Shown here in pieces: positions 33,885-44,309 of a stretch of DNA of 64,000 nucleotides (positions are counted from its first letter, which is position 1; each line of letters starts with the position of its first letter). Source of the DNA: Tetracladium setigerum (Eukaryota; Ascomycota; Leotiomycetes; Helotiales); contig PZJY01000007.1 of NCBI GenBank assembly GCA_031472005.1, forward strand, positions 1,971,808 through 2,035,807, read 5' to 3'. The notes under the pieces were generated by a model. The model had not been told where the DNA came from. It was given only the letters and a program-made list of their open reading frames with translations, and did not search any database. Position numbers and translations under genes: made by a program.

Positions 33885-35116
33885 TCAGATTCCCTGGTGA
33901 TTTCCAGAAGATTCAACGACATTGTCAGAGAGATTGATGAGGAGTTGTGCAAGGCATCGTTTGGTGGCTGCGTCGTCGCGGAGGACGGAGGAGAAGGTTG
34001 CGTCGCGGAGGGGTTCAGGGAGACATTGTCGGAGGGCTTCTCGGGCGCGGGCGTTGTCACTCAATCTGGTTTCAAGTTAGAAGACGGGTATTGCGTCGAG
34101 GATGAATGGAATACATACCGAAGGAAGCATCGAACAACATGCTTCAAAAGTCTGGCAGTCTGTTGCTCGACTAGTTGCGAAACCATGTTGCTGAGAACCG
34201 TGCCAACAGCATAGAATCTCTCATATGTTGCACAGATATAGTTGAGGCCGTGATCGTCAAGCAAGATCTTCTGGACGATGAAGATTGCCACGGTCTTGCT
34301 GAGCTCTGATCCCGTTTCCATGATTCGAAGGCACAAGGGGATAATCTCGGTTGTCAAAAGGAAGTTGATGACATCAGACGAATCGTTCTTCACGAGTGCT
34401 CCAATAACACCAAGAGAAGTCAGGCGTAGGTACTCGAATGGTCTTGACTTTGAGGTGGTGTTGAGGAATGGGTATAGGAAAAGCGGGATATGAGCTGCGA
34501 CAGGTTAGCACCACTGGATAAGACCACACAACTACAAATTACCATTCAAGAACAAGGCGCGTGTTTCATTGTGGGATGCCACGCATTGTAGGAGGGCGAG
34601 CGCGTTGCAGACTCGATTGGAAGCGGCTGCCGTAAGTTGCGAGGGATTCAGGAGGGTGTAGACGGAAATGATTTCTTGCAGGAGAGAAGTCATGACGCCT
34701 AGCAAATGTTAGATACTATTTGCAGGGCTGTATATGTAAAGCATACCAAACGAGTGCCACAAGATCAATGCAAGTTCAGGGACTTGTTCCCGCTTCTTGC
34801 TAAGCTCCAAAAGAGCAGCCTCCCGAGTGTCCTCGTTGAGAAGATCTGCGATAAATGCCAGAGTCCTTCGATTCTCCTCAGTAACGTTGTCCATTATGCT
34901 ATTGTCCTGTCCGTGTGCTACAGCGACTGGACCAGCGGCGTTATGGTTTGCAGCCATGCGATTGAAGTGTTGTTGCTGAGCTGCTGAAGCAGCGGCCGCG
35001 GCGGCTTGTTGAGCATGCTGGTGATGGGACTGCTGATGCATCCATGACGGCTCGCTTTGAGGATTATATTGGTGCTGGTGAGAGAAGACATGCGCCCCTT
35101 GGAGCATCGTGTTCAT
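33885..35116 (-). CDS. CAF40: CCR4-NOT subunit CAF40/Rcd1 (CNOT9)
   Basis: Armadillo-repeat subunit of the CCR4-NOT deadenylase that recruits mRNA regulators. Exons in coding order: 35116-34747, 34698-34543, 34494-34119 and 34065-33885; all phases agree and give 360 residues. The N-terminal 75 residues are Gln/His/Ala-rich, as is usual in filamentous fungi. The conserved core starts at NRRTLAFIADLLNEDTREAA and passes through LELSKKREQVPELALILWHS, VCNALALLQCVASHNETRAL, TSKSRPFEYLRLTSLGVIGA, ETGSELSKTVAIFIVQKIL and ARAREALRQCLPEPL, to LAQLLINLSDNV. The core is nearly invariant in eukaryotes. No frame break is found. Confidence 0.95.
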
Positions 35117-36033
35117 GGTTGATAAGCCAGCGAGAGACTCGGTGGCCGTCGAGATTGTGGATTCGGGGGATGGCAGGCGAAGTGAGCGCCCAAGAAGACT
35201 GGAAGTCGAGTTGTGGATTTAGGCAATATTCTTGCCGATGTAGGTCGGTAAGGATAGAGGGAATAGGTATTGCGAGGCGCTTTGCGGCAGAGATGTTGTC
35301 AACGAAGATGTTGTTGTTCAGGGCGGAACTCTAGATGGCGAATAACCAGGTTGTTGGTCGGTGAAGCTTGAACAACAGCGCAGCGCGGAGCGGGGGCGCT
35401 AAGCAGCCAGAAGCGACATCAACGTCCTCAAGCGCGCTCGTCACGTGTTTATAGATAATTCATGTAGAGAAGATATTGGAGGGTTGAGGCCATCAGTGAA
35501 GTGAACAAAGGTAAATGAAATTTTTATTCTCCATTTCAGAGTCATGCCCGGAGGCTTAGTATGCGATTGTCTAGTAGCCTTAAAGAGGCAGGTGAAGCAG
35601 TCAAGTACAAAAGAGGTGATCTGATCTTGAAACCCTTCAATCTTTTAGTTTGGATGAATTTGATCTGACATCCATTCCTTCATCTCATACTGATCTATAG
35701 ACCAATTCCAAATGCAGGTCATGCATCCTTTTATGCAACAGCCTCCTTGGGGGAAAAACAAAGCCAGAGCCACCCGTGAACGCCTGCATGAGCCCATATG
35801 ATGCCGAATAAGACGCCCATCCCACCAAACCTTAATAATAGCTAGGAAAAAAACACGGGCATCTTCATAGACGAAAGTCCAATTGTGGTCTCAACGCCAA
35901 CGGCCTAAGAAGGCATGCACGAAGAGATAAAGAAGAGAGCGAGAGAAAGAATACCGCCCGGTTTGTTGTTATGTACTCACTTCCCTCTGCCCCTTCGTAA
36001 TGCAGTATCGTATCATCAAGCACGGTTGCCCAA
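35117..36033. other. CAF40 promoter and SIP5 3' flank
   Basis: No supported gene in 917 bp. AT-rich flank with GC-richer part near 35390-35440. Confidence 0.45.
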
Positions 36034-38647
36034 CTACTGGGTAATCTCTCTCGTTGCTCCTCCATTCCAGTTCGCGCCTAGTTGTTTCCCATCATCTTCC
36101 CCGTGCGCATTGGCTGCTGGGGTCTCTGGAGTCAGGGTGACTTCTGGGGTTGACCTCTGTTGCACAAGTAGCGTCGAGGCTTGCCTCGCTCCTCCATTGC
36201 CAAGTACATTCTCATTGTTGGAGTCGCCGACTTTCAAAGTAGCAACACTTTCTTCCAAAGCTGGAGCCGGTCCATCTGGGCGTGCTTCAGACTCCCCTCC
36301 GCTAAGATGCTCGATATGCCTGGCATAATCTTCCTTGTCGTCCGAATCATCTTTACCAATCATAGCGACAAGGCTGTGAAAGTTAAACATGGATTCGGGG
36401 CTTGAGCTTGACGCATTTGCTCCTCCAGGAGGTGTTCCTCCATTGCCACCCTCTAGATGTGTTCCAGAGGGGTTTGGAGTATCTACTGTTGACGATGTAC
36501 CACGTGTGTGGAACTCATTCCGAAGACTTCCGTGATTCGACTCATCAAAAGACGAAGCTGGACTTGATGCACTACTCATCTGACGTAGATGAGAAGGTTT
36601 GTCTGGAGCTGTAGGGGAAGGAGCTGGAAGGTCGGACATGGTCCCGAAAGTAGTGGTATCCAAATGCCTGGCACCTGGAAAGCCGTGGTTAGGGGCACTC
36701 GTAGTGCTGCGATCGACCCCTTTGCCTTTGATATCCAGAGGCTCTACGCTTTCCGGTGTAGCTTGGTGGTGTAAATTACTCGCTCCGCTATTCCCTCTTC
36801 GTCTTCCAATGCCATGGAGAGAAAGACTTAACGAACTGCCAGCGGCCGAGCTTGCTCCGCTTCCGTAGACCCTCTTCTCCTTCTTCTCACGTTTCTTTTC
36901 CTCTTTAGCCCTCTTCTTCGCCTCCTTCGCTGCTTCTTTTTCTTCTTTCCTCTTTCTGTCATCCTCGGCGGCCAAACTCAGTCGTATGGCCTCTGCCATC
37001 ATCATTTCTTCAAGATCCTCCATTCGATTACGGTGTCTTCCTGTAGCAGCATGCGTCTCTCTTCTCATCTCACTAGCGTGTTCTGTAACATTACGGGATG
37101 TCTCACCGGCAGTTGATGAAGGTGTCGCTGCTCCACTGGCTGGTGTGCTTTCGCCACGACTTCTTCCAAATCTACTCCGACTACTAAATCCAAAGCCTCG
37201 AGGATCAGGCGTTCCATTCCCAATAAGATATGCAGCGGTGTGCAGCGCGGTTGCGGCCGCAGAGCGCCTAGCAAGATGAGACCTAGCATTCGCTAGCTTT
37301 GTTGCCCAATCCGGTCGAACTCTGTCAGTGGTAACCACGGTCGAAGCATTTGCAGATATCGAGGTGGTTCGTCGCTTATGTGTATGTGTACCGAAACCTG
37401 GGCTCACTGCTGAGTGAAGCGAGGATGAGGAAGACATCGCAGAGGAAAAGCCACCTAGTGCGCTGCTCGAGTTTGCGTAAGCAAGACCACGACGGAACGG
37501 AGGGACTTCGTAGGTTACTCCAAACTCTGCCTGTTGGCAGTACGGGCAAGCGGCAGGCTCGGAGACTAAAGATTCGGGGTCTACATTAGCTTCTCCTGGC
37601 GGCGGTGCGGGATGCGACGGATCGTTATGCTCCGGTGGATGCGGCTCTGGCCTCTTGATTTGTACAAAACATTCTGAGCAGATCGGTTGATCGCAGCATC
37701 GGGTTTTGTTAAGGTAGGGAGGATAGTAGAGGAAGCAGATAGGGCACTCAGTAGCCTCCTTGTATAGAAAGACTTCAATAGCCTGTCCGTTCACAAAAGC
37801 ATCCTTGGGAAGCTGGATTTCGCGCGGTAGCATGTCTGCAGCGGAGTTCTTGGAGGTAGTCAAGGAGGCGAGGGTTTTCGATCGGGGACGGAATGGCGAG
37901 GGGGATGATGGAGAGGCGGGTGCAGTCGACGAGGATGCAAAGGCAGGATGCGAAGGAGAAAGAGTAGAACCTTCTGACCCCGCCGAATGCGAGCGAGAGG
38001 TTATGGGTACGGTGAGATTTTGGACTTGCGCGCTGAGCGGTTCGGAAGCATCTCCAGATCGTGTAGACTCCTCTTCTACAGGTATCTCATCTGCCTTCGG
38101 AATCGGGAGGCCTCTGCCAGCGGCGACCAATTGATGCTCTGCCCACTCCTCCTTAAAGTCGTCCAGTCCTCTCCAGAAGGGAGCTATACGCCGTTCAATC
38201 TGCAAGCTATTAGTCCTTTTCTCGATCTAGACGAGGTCGTCGTGTGCATACCATAAGCTGTCTGACAATGACTTTGTTGAAATCCTCGACTCCAGTATAT
38301 ACACCCATTGTCACCAGATAACCTCCATCCACATGTTCCTCTGCCAAACTCCTCTCCCTTTCCTTGATTCTGGCCAGCCTTTCCTTCTCTAACTTTCGTC
38401 GTTCCCGCTCCTGCTTCGACTCTCGTCGCTCTGCCGGGGTTGGCTCGGGGGTGCTGGAGCTTCCAATGCCTAAGAAGGATAGATCGGGCCTGCTACGACC
38501 TGTCGGACGCGCGCCGTATACATTGTGAGGTTGCTGTCTTTCTGCGGGGCTCGCTGGGTCTCCTGGAGCTCCCGAATCTGACTGTTGTTGACCATAGGGA
38601 ACAGGAGACTCGAGACCCCGCGCCTCCCGTGAACTGCTACTGCCCAT
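36034..38647 (-). CDS. SIP5: SIP5 homologue (Snf1-interacting RING-like protein)
   Basis: Fungal SIP5 proteins link the Snf1 kinase to the Reg1-Glc7 phosphatase. Exons 38647-38252 and 38199-36034, joined across a 52 bp intron (GTATGC...CAG) in frame; 853 residues. The start MGSSSSREARG could be N-myristoylated (Gly2 with Ser6). Next is GGYLVTMGVYTGVEDFNKV, then a zinc-binding RING-like cluster from about residue 284: CPICFLYYPPYLNKTRCCDQ, ICSECF and ACPYCQQ. A charged coiled-coil (AKEAKKRAKEEKKREKKEKR) follows MMMAEAIRLSLAAEDD, which looks like a ubiquitin-interacting motif. Long Ser/Pro-rich disordered linkers fill the rest. The frame is intact over 2.5 kb. Confidence 0.9.
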
Positions 38648-41600
38648 CTTGCCAAAATCCCAATGCGCGGTCTTGCTTCAATAAAGAGGCATCTAGACCA
38701 TGCAGGGACGAGAGAATGGCAAGTTCAAGAGCGGGCGTGTCGAGTGGATTTTTGTCGATGATGACAATGCTAGACGGTGGTGGTGGTTGGGATATTCGGA
38801 TGAGTTGAGTAGTTGGAGGTCGAGCGAGGGTCAGGTTCGCCAAGCGTGGGGAGTGAATCGGGATGCTGCGCTGCTGCTCCAGTGGGAATCAGCGTCACAC
38901 GAGAGCGCTGCTGATTCAGATAAAAAAGCTGGTCGGGGTCGCAGGCGAGATGAGGGGAGTTGGTGGCTGGCGATAGTGAGTGAGACAAATCAGCTGAACG
39001 GCCGTTGATAAGAAGAGCAAGTCATCCGCAGAGGGCGGGCGACAACCTTTTTGTTTGTTTTTGGTGTTTTTTCTTTGACGATATGCGGCGAGAGGGTGTC
39101 GATTGAGGAGCTGTTGTCGTCGACGACGACGACGGACGAAATGATGAGCGAGCTGCAGCAGGGCGTGGAGAGGGAAGTTGGCAGCAGCCAGCCGATGGAG
39201 TCGCTGATCTGAAGCTGTCAATGCACGAAAGCTTGCGGTGACGGGCCAAAAAGTACGGGGGACTTGGGGGAGCAAAGACAGGGCTGTCCGGCTTTGTCGG
39301 CGCCACTTTGATTTGCTGAAGTGGGGATGATTCGCGATGCTCCGCCAAATATAATACACGCGTCTGGCCGAAAGTGATGGGGAAAGAATGCAAAGAGTGC
39401 GGAGTAGCAGGAGGGAAAAAAGTAAAAGTGAATTGACTGCCGGCCGTGGCGTGATGTTTCCGGTCAAAGACAGAGAGAGTTGTAAGGATTTAGTGGAGGA
39501 GGAGGAGCGAGCGAGCAACAAGAAGAAAGAGACCAGACGACCAAACTAACATCTAATGCTAATGCGAAGGCGCTAGCAAGATCCATCAATGCCCACTCCA
39601 CTACTCCCATATCTCTCCAGTCAAGGAAGAAGCCAAAAAAGAGAAGTCAAGGCATGAATGATTATTGCCCTTCCCTCCCTCGGCTACCACTCTAGCGTCG
39701 TTCCGGTATTATTATTGACATTCCCTCTCGCCTGGTCGTCAAACCATTAGGCAAATCTATGCTCCTCCATCCAAGTTCCCAATAATATAAATAGCCTAAA
39801 GTCATTGTACAGCAACGGCTCAACAGCCAAAGGCCAGAACCTCCAGAGACCGTGGCTAAAATCTTGATCTCGCTACCTCTTCTCACGAAATTACTACATT
39901 TTCTGACGCCTGTCATCACTCATCACCACCCCCTATCAACCCATTCTGGTTGGCGATGCCGCCATTGAACACGAGGACTGCAGGTGTGTGTGTACCTGAA
40001 CCGTCATGCACACTACTCTCTCACACACCATGGTGTTTCTGTTTCTCCTTTCCTCGGTACCCGCTGGTAGGGTTCGCTTCCCACACAATTGTGGAGGATG
40101 ATCCTCTGCCAAGCTGCTTTTGCTCTCTCCCTCGAGTCATCTTATCTTTTCCAATCGTCTTCTTGCGCAAGGAACATTCGCCAAATGCTTGGTGCCCAAC
40201 TTCATGCTTGAAAGGTTGGTCTGGTCTTCCTTGGGAGGACGTTTACGTAAGGTTTCCGGCTACACTATCTTCATTATGGCTGATTCTACTGTATGCCTAG
40301 GTAGGTATACTACTACTATCTTTGCACTTTGCATGCCTCTTCCATTCCTCGATTTTGGGTTTCGTTGCAAACAAATCCTTTCTGTTTTGCCTTATCAGTG
40401 CGACTAACGTATCGTCCACCGCTTCAAGTGATCTTCAACCTCCCCCTTCTTCCTCTTTCTTTCTGTCTTTTGGGACACACCGCTACCTCGCTCAAGTCAA
40501 TCACGAAACCTTTGGGCTGAATAGCTCCACCATAGGGCTTCAACTTCACATTATTCTCAAGCCTCACTTTGAGATCTTTTCTAGATGAAAAAAAAAGAGA
40601 AAAAAGAAAAAGAAAAAAAGATCAACACGAAGCGGTGCAGCTCTTGAAAGTCGGTCAACATTGGCTCTCAATACAGTTCATCAACACCGCCATCTTCGAT
40701 AGCAAACAAAGTAATACTGCCAGTCCTCTCAATCAACTCTTTTCGTGCCATACAAGGACACAGAGTCAGTGAAGTACTTCAATACTCGAGGAATTTTGTA
40801 TTATTAATGCCAGGAGATATCCTCGGACTGTCGCTATAGCTGAATCTGGATTCACCGGAAATCGAAGAAGCTGGCAAAATCTACAGCTGTTTTTCAAAAG
40901 CTAAATGATATCGATATCACAAATGGCCTTTTCCTATTATTCTACTTTTGTTCTCCCATTTTTCTCTTTTGTTGATTGTCGTGCGGTAGTGAAACGCTTT
41001 ACATCGTATGGGCGCCATGACTCGACCCTAAGCCTACTACCTCTCTTTCTAGTGTCGACAAATGCTTGAACCTGCAAAAGTTCCTGATAATTCCCATTCT
41101 TTTCTCAACAGACGACAACTCGAAAACAAATTCCCACGATAAGGACTCCCATCGCGATCCATACCACGTGATTGGAGCCAAGAGTCGTGGTCCATCTTGA
41201 CTCTGTGGTTCGCTAGCATGCAGTCGAAGACGTGGTGCGCCACAGCATCGGCGTTAAGATAAAAAGATCGACAGGAACCAGCAAGTTCAAGAGGTTATCG
41301 ACAATAATGCAATATTTCAACGTCTAGAAGTACATATTCTTGCCTACAAATCAAGATATAAAACAATGATTCCAATATCCCACGGCCTGCATACTTCTAC
41401 AACATGAATAGGTATCAACCAACCTTCCTCCAACCATCAAGAGTCATCTAACAAGGAACGATTCCAAAGCGGCAGGCCAGGAACAAGGATCACGCACAAT
41501 CGTGACGTGCTTGATGCTCTCGATAATCCGAAAAAAGAAAAAAAGTCACCAAGATACCCGACGCCGTTGAATACTGTAATAGAAATTGGTCGCAAGCACG

Positions 41601-42018
41601 CCAGATGAGGCGATCGGTCAACTCTTTCCTGTGGACGGACTTCATGACTTGAATCGACTCCAATCAAATTTACCCGATCGGAGGGAAGGCGAAGCTTTCG
41701 TCTTTTCCCGAAGCACGACTTTTGGTTGACTCTTCGATTGAACATGCATGCGCGCGCTCCCTTCATCTCGACTTCATCATCTCGCGGCCGCGCATTGCTT
41801 GATAGACATTGATTTCTTTCTCGGATTATAGAATCTCATTTTTATTGACTTTTACGATCGCAAGCAAGCAGTCAGTCCCTCACCAGGAGAATTATCTTGA
41901 GTTCTGCATCTCTTGTCGCACAAAGACAACGTTCTGGATATTACCCCTCCATCGATAACGAAATTGAATCAATACCCCGCCAAATCGAAAGAAAAGACAT
42001 ACATCTATCTCCCTCACA
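38648..42018. other. 3.4 kb interval without a supported gene
   Basis: Upstream side of SIP5 and, at the far end, the ARA2 leader. Minus-strand frames of up to 201 codons at 38916-39521 are Arg/Ser/Leu-rich translations of low-complexity DNA. A purine-only tract of A with scattered G lies near 40585-40620. CGA repeats occur near 39117-39135. No tRNA or known RNA recognised. Confidence 0.45.
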
Positions 42019-43369
42019 ATGCCTCCAACTCTTCCTCCTCTCAATGAGGTTCTCCCTCCTCTGGTCTGCGGCACTGCAACCTTCAACTCGCAATACAATG
42101 CCGATCCCTTCGCGATGCCTACGAATGCCATTATTGCACGCGCTCTCGAACTCGGTGTAAGCTCCCCCCCCTTCCTTCTCCCTCTCCTATTCCCCTTTCC
42201 CTTGACTTTATCCCCCTCCTCTTTCACTTCTAACACTCCTCCCTCACCCAGATCCACGCCTTCGACACATCCCCCTACTACGGCCCCTCCGAAGCCCTCC
42301 TCGGCACCGCCCTCTCCCAACCCTCAATCCTCTCTTCCCACCCCCGCAATAGCTACACATTAATCACCAAAGTCGGCCGTCTCGGCCCTCCACATTCGAC
42401 TACTCACCCTCCTGGATCCGCACCTCAATCCGCACCTCCCTCGCCCGCCTCCACACCTCCTACCTCGACCTCGTCTACTGCCACGACGTTGAATTCGTGT
42501 TACCCGCCGAAGTTCTCATCGCAGTCCTAGAACTCCGCCGTATTCGCGACGAGGAGGGAACTATCAAATATATCGGTATCTCAGGATATCCCGTCCCTCT
42601 GCTATGCGAGTTGGCTGAGTTGGTATTAAAGGAGACAGGGGAACCGTTGGATGCTGTGATGAGTTATGCGAATTTCACACTGCAGAATACGACTTTGTTG
42701 ACCCTCGGACTGGAGAGGTTGAGAAGGGCTGGTGTGAGTGTTGTGCCGAATGCTTCGCCACTTGGTATGGGTTTGTTGCGGAGTGTGGGCGTGCCAGTAG
42801 GAGGAAAAGGTGATTTCCATCCTGCTCCGAAAGAATTGAGAGCGCGTGTTGCAAAGGCTGCGGAGGCTATCGCGGCGGGGGACGGGGGGGAGAGATTGGA
42901 AACGCTTTCTATCAGATGGGCGTTGGAGGAGTGGGCGCGAGTGGGTGGCGCTGTGGAAGGACAAGGCGGCGTGAGCGTTATGGGCGTGAGTAAAATCCAA
43001 GAGTTGGAAGAGACGATGAGGGTGTGGTCTTCTATTCTTGACGGAAGAGCGACAGATTCACTCGGTAGTAAAAACCAAGATGAGGATGAGAAGAGGAAAT
43101 GGAGTATAGCGAGAAGGAAAGAGGTTGAGGGAAAGGCAGAATTGGTGTGGAGTATCTTGGGCGAATGGAAGGATTATGTGTGGGATAGCCCTGAGAAGGG
43201 ATTTGTGAATTTGAGGGATTTGGAGAGGGTCGTGGTGGTGGAGGAGAAGGTTGTCGTGGATGAGGGGGAGAAGGGAGTGGGAGAGTTAAAGATTGTGGAT
43301 ATTGTGGGAGAGAAAATTATTGAACCCAAATTAGTGGTTAAGAGGGTGGTTAAGGATAGTAGACTATAA
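42019..43369 (+). CDS. ARA2: D-arabinose 1-dehydrogenase-type aldo-keto reductase, one frameshift
   Basis: NAD-linked enzyme of the aldo-keto reductase superfamily that oxidises D-arabinose to the lactone, the step before erythroascorbate synthesis. Exons 42019-42156 and 42252-43369 (GTAAGC...CAG intron); 418 residues after repair. Seen: PPLVCGTATFNSQYNADP at the start, then IHAFDTSPYYGPSEALLG with the catalytic Asp and Tyr, TLITKVGRLG with the Lys, and HTSYLDLVYCHDVEFV. The remainder has GTIKYIGISGYP, AVMSYANFTLQNTTLL, VVPNASPLGMGLL and ALEEWARVG, and is typical. One base is missing near 42390 (CC): the sense frame resumes at FDYSPSWIRTS. The C-terminal Val/Glu/Lys-rich tail is longer than in the yeast enzyme. 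Confidence 0.87.
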
Positions 43370-44309
43370 AGTTAATTGACTTTCGAGGCGGGGTTTATCT
43401 TTAAGTCTTCTGGACAGGTGGGATGGATTATGTTAGATAGGGAGGTACCTAGGAGGTAGCGGCGGTTTGCATTTGCATTAGAGCTTTATTAATTCAGAAT
43501 CAGGATTCAGCAATCGTTGCAATGCGAGTGTATTGTCCCGACCGTGAAATCGAAAGATGAAGATGAAGATGAAGAAAAAATCCATCTAGAAATCGGATCT
43601 TTTATTCTACCACTTTTTTAGCATATCACTCACTTATTTTTTCACCACTTCCCTCGATCCGCAAACGTCGGGCGAGCAGTAACGGACTCGTGTAGTTTTT
43701 AACGTTATTTGATTTGGAGTACTCACTCTCTGGCCCCGCCTCTTTTCCACTTTTTCATGTGTACAGTATCTAGTAAGTTTTTAACTATGGGTTATAAAAA
43801 CTGTAAATCTCAATGTGGTTGGAGTGAATTACTCGTTCCAGGGGAAAGGAAAGATTTTCTCGTCACAATATAATATTCCATTTGTTTTGATTGAGGCGCT
43901 AATTAAGCGAGAAGTACAGAACAAACCCTAGGTAGCTTGCTTATTGGGTGCTAACATATACACTTGTATACTTTTTATTGTATATATACACGTTACATAC
44001 GAGTTCCCTGCTTGCGCGTTACATGCTGCACGTACTGTGCTGTGTTCACTTCAAGATGTGTTAGTGGTTGAATGCTGTGTTACCCTTGTTCCTTCCTTGA
44101 TTGGCTGCCTTATTTTCCATCCGGAATCTTCAACCCGACCGACACACAACGCCCGATCCGTAGGCAAGCAATAGGTATGTAAGGCTCTGGTAAACTTTCC
44201 ACTTCCCCCTGAGATTTAAGCCCTTATGTTTTCTCATCACACACTCGAAACGAAAAGGCCGAGTAGGACTAGACGAAGTCTTCCGTGACAAAGCCGCCAA
44301 TCTCCAAAA
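43370..44309. other. Spacer; no gene seen
   Basis: AT-rich flank with ATATATAC stretch near 43980; the promoter of the next gene is expected at its right end. Confidence 0.4.

Noticed and set aside
36034..36868. Plus-strand frames opposite SIP5
   Set aside because: Shadows of the SIP5 coding sequence.
38916..39521. Minus-strand 201-codon frame
   Set aside because: Leu/Arg/Ser low complexity in a leader region, no homology features or splice partners.
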